DNA from: Pseudoalteromonas xiamenensis
Lineage (GTDB): Bacteria; Pseudomonadota; Gammaproteobacteria; Enterobacterales; Alteromonadaceae
Length of the DNA stretch: 64,000 nucleotides
Assembly (NCBI RefSeq): GCF_042431545.1
Contig: NZ_JBHLYX010000014.1
Direction: 5' to 3' (one strand)
The position numbers and the translations under genes were made by a program. The number at the start of each line of letters is the position of its first letter. Positions within the stretch are counted from its first letter, which is position 1. The notes beneath the pieces were generated by a model, which ran no database searches, was not told where the DNA came from, and worked only from the letters and a program-made list of their open reading frames with translations. Shown piece after piece: positions 43,722 to 52,688 of the stretch.

Positions 43722-44978
43722 ATGGGGTTAGGTGAAAGAAAAACAAAGGGAATTTATATTGACCTCTTTTCAGGGTGTGGTGGCTTATCTCTGGGTTTAG
43801 GCCATTCCGGGTGGACCGGTTTATTTGCTGTTGAAAAAGATCATATGGCTTTTGAAACCTTTAAACATAACTTAATTGACGGTAAATATAATCATTTTAG
43901 ATGGCCAGAATGGTTACCAAAAAAAGAAACCACAATCCAAGAACTGTTAATAAACTACCAAAGTCAGCTCGTTGAATTAAATGGGCATGTAGATTTAATC
44001 GCGGGAGGGCCTCCTTGTCAGGGGTTTTCAATGGCTGGTAGGAGAAAGATGGATGATCCAAGAAATAAGCTTTCAGAAGAGTACATTAAAATGGTACAGC
44101 TTATTTCTCCGAAGTATCTCGTGCTAGAAAATGTAAAAGGTTTCAACTCCACGTTTAAAGATAGTTCAGGTAATCGAAGTAAAATACCTTACTCAGAAAT
44201 AGTGAAAACTAGATTGGAAGATTTGGGGTACAAAATTTTTACAGGCTTCATAAATAGTGCTTGCTTCGGCGTACCCCAAAATAGAACTAGGTTTATTATG
44301 GTTGGGGTGAGAAAAGACCAGCTTCACTCAGAGTTAGACCCATTTTCAATATTAGAAGAGCTTCGAGAACCCTTTTTAAAAGAAAAGCAGCTTCCAAACA
44401 AGCCTGTAAGTGTTCGATCAGCGATCAGTGATCTTGAACAAACCAGTGCAGAAATCATATATCACTCAGGATCTGAAAATAATGGCTTTAAGAAGCTAAA
44501 CTACACCTCTCCAAAGAGGTTAACTTCCTATCAAAAAGCAATGAGAAAAGGATTGCAAAGTAAGTTTAAGCCAAACAGTTTGAGAATCGCTCGTCATAAG
44601 CCTGAAACAGTCGAGAAATTTAAAAAAATTCAAAGCATATGTGTTCCAGGGAAAGGCCTAACGGACGAGCAAAAACAGCTGATAGGAACTAGAAAGCAAG
44701 TTATAACGGTGCTAGATCCATCACAACCTTCTAGGACTTTAACAACTTTGCCTGATGATCTTCTTCATTATTCAGAACCTCGAATTTTGACAGTAAGAGA
44801 GAATGCTCGTATTCAATCATTTCCTGACGACTTTGAGTTTAAAGGGAAGTATACCACTGGTGGTAACCGAAGAACGCAGGAGTGCCCTCGCTATACACAA
44901 GTGGGAAATGCTGTTCCGCCATTAATGGGAGAAGTTTTAGGTCGATTAATAGGCCGACTGAACGAAAGGAGTTCTTAG
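43722..44978 (+). CDS. DNA cytosine-5 methyltransferase
   Basis: A 418-residue C5 methyltransferase with the family motifs in order: IDLFSGCGGLSLGLGHSG (SAM-binding, motif I), GGPPCQGFSMAGRR (catalytic Cys, motif IV), VLENVKGF (ENV, motif VI), GVPQNRTRF (QxRxR, motif VIII) and QVGNAVPPLMGE (motif X). No restriction endonuclease gene adjoins it; instead a double-ATPase kinase and a response regulator follow in one operon. The ribosome site is weak. Possible roles are marking self DNA or modifying the signal sensed by the next gene product. Confidence 0.93.
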   Translation: MGLGERKTKGIYIDLFSGCGGLSLGLGHSGWTGLFAVEKDHMAFETFKHNLIDGKYNHFRWPEWLPKKETTIQELLINYQSQLVELNGHVDLIAGGPPCQGFSMAGRRKMDDPRNKLSEEYIKMVQLISPKYLVLENVKGFNSTFKDSSGNRSKIPYSEIVKTRLEDLGYKIFTGFINSACFGVPQNRTRFIMVGVRKDQLHSELDPFSILEELREPFLKEKQLPNKPVSVRSAISDLEQTSAEIIYHSGSENNGFKKLNYTSPKRLTSYQKAMRKGLQSKFKPNSLRIARHKPETVEKFKKIQSICVPGKGLTDEQKQLIGTRKQVITVLDPSQPSRTLTTLPDDLLHYSEPRILTVRENARIQSFPDDFEFKGKYTTGGNRRTQECPRYTQVGNAVPPLMGEVLGRLIGRLNERSS

Positions 44979-44980
44979 GG

Positions 44981-47410
44981 GTGAAGTTTAAAATAAGCTC
45001 TGGTTTAAAAAATATTATAGGAAAAGAGTTAATCGTTGATGACTTTGTTGCGATTTTTGAGTTGGTGAAAAATTCATTTGATGCATATGCTGACAGAGTT
45101 GATTTGTATTTTTATGAAGACAAGATTTATCTGCTTGATAACGGCAAAGGTATGTCTAAATCAGACATTGAGAATAAGTGGCTTTTTGTGGCTTATTCTG
45201 CAAAGGCTGATAAAACGGAAGATAAAGAACTAAGTAGTGATTATCGTAAAAATTTGAGGGCAACTAGGCAGTCTTATGCAGGGAATAAAGGAGTTGGACG
45301 GTTTTCATGCGATCGTTTAGGCGCAAGTTTAAAAATCCAGTCAAAGTGTATTACAGAACCAGATGTTAACTTTGTGACGATTGATTGGGCGGACTTTGAA
45401 GAAGATCAGAGCACGCAGTTTGATGATGTACAAGTAAAGTATAATAAAAAGCGAGAATTTAGCCTGCCTAAAGAGCTTTCAGACTTAAACTTTGAAACAG
45501 GTACCATCTTAGAAATATCCCACTTGAGAGATCCCGACTCTTGGGATCGGGCTAAGTTGAAAAAACTTAAGGCTTCAATCGCGAAGCTAATAGACCCTTT
45601 TGGTATTAAAAAAGACTTTAATATTTATATTCATGCTCCAGCAGAGAGGGAGCAGGACAAGAAAGAGCTATTGAAAAAAAGCGATGTGGATCAAGATTCA
45701 CCCTACCTTGACATTATTAACGGGAAAATTAGCAATTTAGTATTTGAAAAGCTCGCAACAAAAACAACACGAATCAAAACACGGCTTTCAAATGATTGCA
45801 AAACAATAAAAACCGAGCTTGTTGATCGTGGTGAAAGAGTTTATTTAATTGAAGAGCCATCAGAGTTTGAATCTTTGGAATCTACTTCAGTAGAAATAGA
45901 ATTGTTTTATATGAATACTATCGCTAAAAATAACTTTAGTAGAAGTATGGGGATTGCCAGTGTTCAATTTGGCTCAGTTTTTTTGTTTCATAACGGGTTT
46001 CGTGTTGTTCCTATAGGTGACCCGAAGGACGATTATTTCCACTTAAACACTCGTAAAGCGCAAGGTTATGCTCGTTACCTCGGCACCCGTGAGATACTGG
46101 GTTTAATTGATGTAAAAGGTGATAATACGAAGTTTAAAGAGGCAAGCAGTAGAGATAAAGGCTTATTGCCAACTCCTGCGTCTATTGAGCTTACAGAGCT
46201 TTTCTTTGATAAAGCATTGAAGCGGCTCGAAGCGTATGTTTCAAAAGTCTCTTGGCCTGATAAACTAGATGCTGAATCCGATGATTTAAGCCGTATTCTG
46301 ACGGATCAAGGGAAAACACGTGTAATAGAAGTTCTTTCAAAACTAATTTCTGGCAAGAATATTAAATTACTAGAATTTAGTGAATCGATGATTGATACAA
46401 TCAGCATAAGAGATGAAAGCTTTGAAAGTACCATCAGAAACTTGCAGGTCTTTGCAGAAAAGTCCGATGCAGAAAATTTGCAAGATAAAATAGATTTGGC
46501 TCTAAATAGGTACAATGATCTAAAAGCTGCTGAGGCTGCAGCGAGAGAAGAAGCTGAGCGGGAAAAGAAAATTAGATTTGCAGCAGAGCTTGAAGCAAAG
46601 AGAGCCAGAGATGAAAAACTAGCTGCTGAAAAGGAGAGGGATAAAGCTTCTCAATCACTAAAAAGTGCAGAGAAGAAAATAGGTATTGTTGAATCAGCCT
46701 TAACTGAAGAAAAGAAAAGAAATTTATTCTTAAAGCAAGCATCTTCAGTTGAATTAGATACTGTCCGGAATTTTCACCATCAGATCGGAATATATTCTTC
46801 GAATATCAGTCACTACATTCAGCATAAGCTAGATACCTTGAATCATGGGGAACCGTTGAGCATAGACGATGCAAAATCTCTATTAGAAGAAATTAGCTTT
46901 AGAAATCAACAGATTTTAACTATTAGCCGAATAGCAACTCTAGCTGATTACAGGATGAGTGCTGAAAGTATAACGGATGATATTATTGAGTTTTCAAAGC
47001 AATACTTGGAAAATGTGGCCAGCCAATACAATCCTGATATAGAGGTCTCTTGGACGACCGATAATACTGAGTGGGTAATGGAGTTTATGCCACTGGAGTT
47101 AATGATTGTTATTGATAACCTTGTCCATAATGCTGCGAAGCCAAATACTGGTTGTACAAAAATTACATTTGCATCAAGAACTACTAACAAAGATAGGCTA
47201 GAGATTGATATTTTTGATGACGGGTTAGGTTTCGCAGAACATTTACAACTTGATATTGAATCTGTTTTTGAGATGGGCGTAACGACTACAGATGGATCAG
47301 GGTTAGGACTTTATCACGTTAGGCAAGTTATCAATAGTATGGGTGGAAGTATAAAAGTTGATCTGGAATATGAGGATGGAGCTAAGTTTGTTGTGAGGTT
47401 CGCACGATGA
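44981..47410 (+). CDS. Double GHKL protein: HSP90/MORC-type ATPase plus histidine-kinase domain
   Basis: GTG at 44981 is the start: AAGGAG lies 9 bases upstream and 2 bases follow the methyltransferase stop; the open frame begins earlier but overlaps that gene. The 809-residue product has an N-terminal ATPase with E27 and N31 (ELVKNSFDAY), DNGKGMS (53) and GNKGVGRFS (101), as in HSP90/MutL/MORC. A long charged coiled coil spans about 515-590. Then comes a putative phosphoacceptor helix NFHHQIG (H599/H600) and a kinase-type ATPase with DNLVHNAA (712), FDDGLGF and GSGLGLYHV. There is no membrane segment, so it should sense an intracellular signal. It is followed by a response regulator gene with 4-base overlap. 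Confidence 0.85.
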   Translation: MKFKISSGLKNIIGKELIVDDFVAIFELVKNSFDAYADRVDLYFYEDKIYLLDNGKGMSKSDIENKWLFVAYSAKADKTEDKELSSDYRKNLRATRQSYAGNKGVGRFSCDRLGASLKIQSKCITEPDVNFVTIDWADFEEDQSTQFDDVQVKYNKKREFSLPKELSDLNFETGTILEISHLRDPDSWDRAKLKKLKASIAKLIDPFGIKKDFNIYIHAPAEREQDKKELLKKSDVDQDSPYLDIINGKISNLVFEKLATKTTRIKTRLSNDCKTIKTELVDRGERVYLIEEPSEFESLESTSVEIELFYMNTIAKNNFSRSMGIASVQFGSVFLFHNGFRVVPIGDPKDDYFHLNTRKAQGYARYLGTREILGLIDVKGDNTKFKEASSRDKGLLPTPASIELTELFFDKALKRLEAYVSKVSWPDKLDAESDDLSRILTDQGKTRVIEVLSKLISGKNIKLLEFSESMIDTISIRDESFESTIRNLQVFAEKSDAENLQDKIDLALNRYNDLKAAEAAAREEAEREKKIRFAAELEAKRARDEKLAAEKERDKASQSLKSAEKKIGIVESALTEEKKRNLFLKQASSVELDTVRNFHHQIGIYSSNISHYIQHKLDTLNHGEPLSIDDAKSLLEEISFRNQQILTISRIATLADYRMSAESITDDIIEFSKQYLENVASQYNPDIEVSWTTDNTEWVMEFMPLELMIVIDNLVHNAAKPNTGCTKITFASRTTNKDRLEIDIFDDGLGFAEHLQLDIESVFEMGVTTTDGSGLGLYHVRQVINSMGGSIKVDLEYEDGAKFVVRFAR

Positions 47411-48312
47411 AACAAACATACAATATTCTCTGGATTGATGATCGTCAAAATCAGGTTGAGCAAGCGCAAAACCGTGTAAGAGAAAAGCTTGCTAGAATGG
47501 GATTTGAATTAGAACTTAAGAAAGTTAGCAAAATAAATAACGATTCTGAGCTAAAAGGTCTTTTTAAATCTATCCAGTATGACCTGTTGGTTGTAGATTA
47601 TAAAATGCAACAGGGCGCAAAAGATGGCAGCGAACTGATTAAAGTGATTCGAAGGTATTGTACAGCAACAGATATAGCATTTTATAGCAGTGATACACCT
47701 CAAAACTTAAGAGCTAAGATAAACGTTGATGGTGTATATTGCTTTAACCGTGCAGATCTTCCGAACCAGCTAATACACTTGATTGAAACTCGCTTAAACC
47801 GCCTTTTAGACTTAAATCAAATGAGAGGATTATATTTAGCTGCCGTTGCCGATTTTGATCACCTCATTGATGAGCTAATCCATAGCTCCTTCAGTAAGAT
47901 TAGTTGTAACAATACAAAAAAAAGCACTATTGATCATATTTTCGATACTGTCTTGAAGTTTCACCAGAAGAAGACCAATGAAATAGGGAAAAGAGATAGA
48001 ACTGGCGATATTTCGGAATATACTCATTTACTGACTAGCCAGCCTAAAGTAGAGCTACTCTTGAAAGTTCTCAATGAGTTAGAAGATGAACAGCTGTTTA
48101 CTCATATAGAAAACCTGAGACGATATTGTGAGGATATAATTCAACCAAGAAATAGACTGGCTCACTCAATGGAAGTTGACTCCAAAGGAGGGATTTATAC
48201 GGTCAGAAACAATATGAAAGAGAGTAAATTCAAGAAAGAAGACTTTCTGTCACTCAGGCTTAAAGTTTTGAATTATAGAGATACATTACTGAGTATAAAG
48301 AGCCTTGTATGA
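47407..48312 (+). CDS. Response regulator with HEPN-like RNase output domain
   Basis: A 301-residue protein. The receiver domain (1-125) has the acidic pair D11/D12 (ILWIDDRQ), phosphoacceptor D64 (LLVVDYKMQ) and the Ser strand AFYSSDT. The C-terminal helical part contains IIQPRNRLAHSME with R248-x4-H253, the catalytic RNxxxH pattern of HEPN ribonucleases. The start overlaps the kinase stop (ATGA). Reading: phosphorylation by the upstream kinase could switch on an RNase that stops growth during phage attack. The receiver and operon are clear; RNase activity is inferred from one motif. Confidence 0.75.
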   Translation: MKQTYNILWIDDRQNQVEQAQNRVREKLARMGFELELKKVSKINNDSELKGLFKSIQYDLLVVDYKMQQGAKDGSELIKVIRRYCTATDIAFYSSDTPQNLRAKINVDGVYCFNRADLPNQLIHLIETRLNRLLDLNQMRGLYLAAVADFDHLIDELIHSSFSKISCNNTKKSTIDHIFDTVLKFHQKKTNEIGKRDRTGDISEYTHLLTSQPKVELLLKVLNELEDEQLFTHIENLRRYCEDIIQPRNRLAHSMEVDSKGGIYTVRNNMKESKFKKEDFLSLRLKVLNYRDTLLSIKSLV

Positions 48313-48411
48313 ACCTCTATTTTCCCAACCTCAAATTCTCAAACCAAAACACAGGCCCTACAGCCCCGCTCAGTATGAAACTATATTGCTAGGCGACACC
48401 TTTACACATTT

Positions 48412-48602
48412 TGTAATTTTGGAATATAGTTTCATCCCCAGTAGTAAATACATACCCTCAATTATCAGTACTGACTCATATCTCAGACCTAAATGGCAAT
48501 GTTGCTTTTCAAGTTCCAAATCTTTAACTAACAGCGGCCAATTCTGCTGAATGATTTATCGCTGCGTTCCGGTCTTTTCAGTGTCATCTATTGGAGAGAG
48601 CA
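48412..48602 (+). mobile_element. Orphan third Tn7-like right end
   Basis: TGT at 48412 is followed 11 bases later by AATATAGTTTCATCCCC, the same geometry and sequence style as the right end at 42045. Further 20-base repeats are decayed and no left end was found before the catalase-related gene. It is probably what remains of an older insertion in attTn7, with only 13 bases between it and the end of the second island. Confidence 0.55.
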
Positions 48603-49532
48603 ATGAAAGCAATCATTTTGTTACTGTTAGCTGCGGTGCCGCTCGGGGCAACCGCGAACCAAGTAGTCCCGAACGCGGCAATCACCGCGTTTGAAAAGAA
48701 ATTTGGGGTGTCTGAGGGCAAGCGTCGCAATCATACGAAGGGCTTATGTTTTGCGGCTACGTTTACGGCAACCCCTGAGGCTGCACAGTACACGGTTAGT
48801 CCTATCTTTAGTGGTGAACCTATTTCCGTCGTGGGACGTTTTTCTCATCCGGGTGGAAACCTTCACAGTGAGGATGCCAAGACCAAAGTGCTGGGGATGG
48901 CGCTTGATTTTCGTTACAACGACATCCATCACAAAATGGCGATGTTGAACGTGCCATTTTTTTCAGTTCCTACGCCAGAGGCGTTTGTTGAACAATTGAC
49001 GATTACGCCAGCAGAACGAGGCGCATTCAAAGCCAAATACCCCTCGGTTGGACAATTTGAACAAGCGCTGATGGAACGAGAAGCCGGAGCTCGAGATTAC
49101 TTTCAGCAGTATTACAACAGCATTCATACCTTCTATTTGGTGAATAAAGCGAAAGAAAGGCAACCCGCGCGTTGGATTTTCTATTCTCAGAATATGACGG
49201 GGTTAGCGAGTGATAATTCGCTCGACTTTGCGCAGCAAGCTGCGCAGAAGTTAGCGTCAGGTCCGATGGCAATGGACATGATTGTTGCTTTCCCTCACGT
49301 CTCAGACAAGCTAAATGACCCAACGTATCAATGGGTGACGTCGGGTGAACGGGTTAATTTTGGGCGATTACAAATTACAGGGCTCGACGCAGAGTGTGAA
49401 CCTGTGAATTTTGACCCAACCTTGGTGAGCCCTGGGTTTGAATTATCGGACGACCCAGTGTTGAAATTTCGCTCCCCTGCTTATGCGATTTCCTTCGGCA
49501 AGCGTTTGTACGAAGCCGCAAAGCAAAAGTAA
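48603..49532 (+). CDS. Catalase-related peroxidase (SrpA-like), exported
   Basis: A 309-residue member of the small catalase-like haem peroxidases. A signal peptide (to about residue 20, GATA) places it in the periplasm. FSHPGGNLHSEDAKTKVLGM corresponds to the catalase active-site strand region, and NVPFFSVPTPEAF is typical of the subfamily. The C-terminal end carries RLYEAAKQK. ATG at 48603 is chosen because GGAG is upstream; the frame opens at a TTG at 48591. It is the first chromosomal gene after the island. Confidence 0.85.
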   Translation: MKAIILLLLAAVPLGATANQVVPNAAITAFEKKFGVSEGKRRNHTKGLCFAATFTATPEAAQYTVSPIFSGEPISVVGRFSHPGGNLHSEDAKTKVLGMALDFRYNDIHHKMAMLNVPFFSVPTPEAFVEQLTITPAERGAFKAKYPSVGQFEQALMEREAGARDYFQQYYNSIHTFYLVNKAKERQPARWIFYSQNMTGLASDNSLDFAQQAAQKLASGPMAMDMIVAFPHVSDKLNDPTYQWVTSGERVNFGRLQITGLDAECEPVNFDPTLVSPGFELSDDPVLKFRSPAYAISFGKRLYEAAKQK

Positions 49533-49584
49533 GAAATGAAGTCAGTAGATGGCGTTTTTTCACATTGCTGCAGTGAGGATTGAA

Positions 49585-49614
49585 GCAAGAACCCGCGATA
49601 CAGAGGGTTCTTGC
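49585..49614. terminator. Hairpin between convergent catalase-like and collagenase genes
   Basis: GCAAGAACCC (49585-49594) pairs perfectly with GGGTTCTTGC (49605-49614). It likely serves as a bidirectional terminator. Confidence 0.65.
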
Positions 49615-49627
49615 AGAACACGATGAT

Positions 49628-52174
49628 TTAATTGAACTTGGTAAGTAGAGCAGCACCACTATGCTGGCCGGTTACCATTAAATAGTGCCAGCCAGAGCTT
49701 GGGTTGGTGATTGTAATACTGTCGTTATTGCTTCCAGACGCGGTTGATAAATTATCATAAGAGGTGGCGCTCGGCCAAGCGCCCGCTTTATGATAAAGCG
49801 TCATGTCTCCAGTGCCATGGCCACCGATTAAAGTTAAGGTTGATTTGCCTGCGGGTACCCAAATAGACAAGTAGACTGTACGACTGCCATCAAGGCAAAT
49901 GGTATTGTCAGGCGTTAGTTTGCCAGAGCTCACGGGATTTTGAGCGGTGCACACATTGTCAATCGTCGTACTGCCATTGTCCCCACCTGTTTCTGTCCAG
50001 CTTGCAGTGAGTTTCACCTCAGTCATCGCTTGATTACTGTATGGACTCACCATAATGTGCCAACGACCAGACTGCGGAGCGGCAATGCTGACGGTTTCAT
50101 TACTTCCTGCTTTCCATGGGCGATAGTCATAGTCCGTGCGAGTTGCTTCACGACCGAACTTGACGTGTAAGTCAGCATCTCCTGATGTTCCATCACGGGT
50201 TTGGATCACTAAGTTTGTTGCACCAGTCGGAATATCAACAAAATACGCGGGAAGCTCGGTGCCATTTGAATTTACGGTGACGGTTTGATTGTTTTTTAAC
50301 GAGCCTGATTGATCATTGCCGTTATCATCACTGCTTTCAACGGTTTGTAGCCAGCTCGTGAAACCACTGTTGTACTGTGTACCGAGATTTGCGAGGTAGT
50401 TGTCAAAACCAACGTAGTCACCATCACGTAATTCGATGAGCATGCCATTAATATCGGCGCTGTGCTGTTCAAACATGTATCGGATGGCCAAATAACCCCA
50501 ATCGTAAATACGTGTTGAATCGTGGACTTTGTATTTGGTTTTGAACAGTTCACTGAGGTTGTAAGTGTTCTTGCGCGCTTGCACAATCGCTTTGTCATTT
50601 CGGTTTTTCTTCGAAATGTATTCCGCTAAGCCTTCACCCCACCACACTGTGTTGTGGCTTTCGCCATCTTTATAGTTGCCTTTTTTATTGAAACGGCCAT
50701 CTAAGTAGTGAACGTACTCATGCTCTAGATTCCATACGGTAAATTCAGGAAGCCATTCAGCTTCATGTGCCATAAAGCGTGGTATGTTACCTTGCACAGA
50801 AGGATTACCTTCTAAGTAAATCCCGCCATTGTCTGTGCTGTGATTGAATAAAATGGCTGAGTAAAATTTGTAATCTGCGGAATTGTTGTAAATAACCAGC
50901 TCTAGGGTGGAATTAAAATCGTCGGCAACAGGCACATTGCCAGTGTTTAGCTTGTTATGGAAATAGGTTTCTTGTTTGGCGAGATCACGACAAATGCCCA
51001 CTAATTGTTCGTTGGTTAGCTCTTGTGCTCGTACTCTTAAGGTTGGCGAACAGCTATACGAAATCGGTAGTACCGTGGCTTCTAGAGTTTGCTTGTAGTT
51101 ACAAGTATTGTAGTAATTGCAGTTGCCGCCATCATGGTAATCCACTTGAGCGACCATGTTGAACCACGCTTTGCGATGATTGCCAGTCATGCTGTTTGAA
51201 GTTAAAAAATCGCGCACAAGCACTTTGGTTTGTTGGTAAGTTTGCCCACCCACACCTAAAAGACGTGCCAGCTCAGATGCCGCATCGTTATATTGGTATT
51301 CGTTTTTATGACCAATCAAGTTTTCGTTATTGACTAAAAAATTACTGAGTGCTGTAACCAGCGCACGGTCTTTCTCTACCGCGACTTTGAATGCACTATC
51401 AGTGCCACCGCGGAAAAACAACGTCAAGGTTTTAGTTAGCAGGCGCTGCATATCAGAGCCCCAATTAGCATCGTAGCGTTGTAGCCAACCAATCCCCGCT
51501 TGAATGTATCGGCTCCGCCAGCTTTCGACGTACATCAAAATCATTGCTTCTTTGACATTAAATGCATTCACGCTGTCGGTATTGAAATAACTAGGGTTGG
51601 CAACCAACGCATCTAGAAAGTTTTGCATCGCAGAGGTTAGATTTGCGCCACGATTGTTCGCCACGGCCCATAAGCCAACTCGTAAATAGTTTATGAAATT
51701 ACGTAAACCATTATTGTCGGTGCCATCGTATTGGGTGGCCAATACTTGCGCACGTTGCGCAACCGCAACCATGGTGGCTTGATCAAACAGTGACGCTTTA
51801 AGGTCGTCAGCAACGCCCCACATGTTGTTTTCGAAGCAAGCGTAATCACGATTCGTTTCCAATAAATCAATACGTTGCTGCCCACTCACTGCAGCCAATT
51901 GTACTGGTGTTAAGCAGATGGCTGCAGCAGCACTGTCTACATTACGTAAAGATGATGAAACGTTGGCATCATTTACGAGCCAATGGACACGAGTCATTTC
52001 ATCTTGCGCCTCTACCTGATCGAGTTGTAAAGGATTGAGCCCTAGCTGCGGAAGACGCAGGTATTCAGGCATGTTTTCTTGGTTGTAAGCATGACTTGGG
52101 TGTTCGTTTGCGGATGCAAGTGAGCTACAAAATGCGGCACTTGCGATAGCGAGACTTAGCGATATTTTTTTCAT
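49628..52174 (-). CDS. Secreted M9 collagenase
   Basis: An 848-residue extracellular metalloprotease that degrades collagen. The signal peptide ends near SLASA. The N-terminal activator domain includes CLTPVQLAAVSGQQR. The zinc site HEYVH is near residue 485 with a downstream GEGLAEYISK glutamate. Two C-terminal PPC-type binding domains lie at about 620-720 and 745-848 (both with RWHIMVS/GWHYLMV strands). Close in architecture to Vibrio collagenases. It is a single gene without visible local regulator. Confidence 0.93.
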   Translation of the reverse strand: MKKISLSLAIASAAFCSSLASANEHPSHAYNQENMPEYLRLPQLGLNPLQLDQVEAQDEMTRVHWLVNDANVSSSLRNVDSAAAAICLTPVQLAAVSGQQRIDLLETNRDYACFENNMWGVADDLKASLFDQATMVAVAQRAQVLATQYDGTDNNGLRNFINYLRVGLWAVANNRGANLTSAMQNFLDALVANPSYFNTDSVNAFNVKEAMILMYVESWRSRYIQAGIGWLQRYDANWGSDMQRLLTKTLTLFFRGGTDSAFKVAVEKDRALVTALSNFLVNNENLIGHKNEYQYNDAASELARLLGVGGQTYQQTKVLVRDFLTSNSMTGNHRKAWFNMVAQVDYHDGGNCNYYNTCNYKQTLEATVLPISYSCSPTLRVRAQELTNEQLVGICRDLAKQETYFHNKLNTGNVPVADDFNSTLELVIYNNSADYKFYSAILFNHSTDNGGIYLEGNPSVQGNIPRFMAHEAEWLPEFTVWNLEHEYVHYLDGRFNKKGNYKDGESHNTVWWGEGLAEYISKKNRNDKAIVQARKNTYNLSELFKTKYKVHDSTRIYDWGYLAIRYMFEQHSADINGMLIELRDGDYVGFDNYLANLGTQYNSGFTSWLQTVESSDDNGNDQSGSLKNNQTVTVNSNGTELPAYFVDIPTGATNLVIQTRDGTSGDADLHVKFGREATRTDYDYRPWKAGSNETVSIAAPQSGRWHIMVSPYSNQAMTEVKLTASWTETGGDNGSTTIDNVCTAQNPVSSGKLTPDNTICLDGSRTVYLSIWVPAGKSTLTLIGGHGTGDMTLYHKAGAWPSATSYDNLSTASGSNNDSITITNPSSGWHYLMVTGQHSGAALLTKFN

Positions 52175-52688
52175 TATGTGTACTCTGGTTGTTAAAAATC
52201 GTTCTTGTTGTTGATGTGCCTAAAAAACACACAGAGCTAAATGTATACAATATAAAATATATTGTGAAGTGTTATTTCTCTTTTGTTTACATTGTTTTTA
52301 CAGCAAGGAGAGGTTTCTAAAGTAATTCTCTGATATTGAATAAGATGTTTTTTCGGATGGCAGAGTGTCAGTACCTAATGGCACGAGAACGTGAGCGTAA
52401 GATAAAAAGTCGGTTTTCTGCCTTTAAAGCAACGTACTTTTGTTCGTGCTCTTTTGGTTGGAAGGCTGAAGAGCGTCGTCACTCTGCTGTAGTTTCAGCA
52501 CGCTGGCTTGTGCAGGTTGTATCCAAAGCCAACAAAGTAAATCACACATCATCTCGATATAGGTAACGCAAAAATTTTTGCGCCGTATTGTCAACCGAAT
52601 GCTTTGCGGAACGTTATAAGGTGTAGAAACGCGCAATTTTCAGTCTTTGTGATAGGATAAAACAATAATTCAACACGTTAGCGCCAGT
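52175..52688. other. Intergenic region between collagenase and ECF sigma genes
   Basis: The region is divergent and AT-rich near the collagenase start. An open frame at 52336-52566 has no ribosome site or family resemblance and is not annotated. No RNA gene was recognised. Confidence 0.5.

Larger units (their letters stand above)
42045..48398. mobile_element. Second, transposase-free Tn7-like island (6.35 kb)
   Basis: TGT at 42045 is followed 11 bases later by three AATAAAG-type repeats with 20-base period (42054-42107), the same geometry as the neighbouring transposon right end but with different flanks (GTTTCA instead of GTTGGA). At the other end, an inverted site TGAAACTATATTG (48376-48388) lies 11 bases before ACA at 48398, and a weaker one (ATGAACCTCTATT, 48309-48321) lies 66 bases inside. 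No tns genes remain. The expected duplication is not found (AAATT before 42045, CCTTT after 48398), so the ends may come from different ancestors or have decayed. The cargo is defence-like. Confidence 0.75.

Noticed and set aside
48399..48403. Target duplication for the second island
   Set aside because: CCTTT here does not match AAATT before 42045, so no duplication can be claimed.
48305..48550. 81-codon frame across the end of the second island
   Set aside because: It overlaps the TnsB-type sites and both element tips and has no ribosome site; it is a chance frame.
52336..52566. 76-codon frame between collagenase and sigma genes
   Set aside because: No ribosome site and no recognisable protein features.
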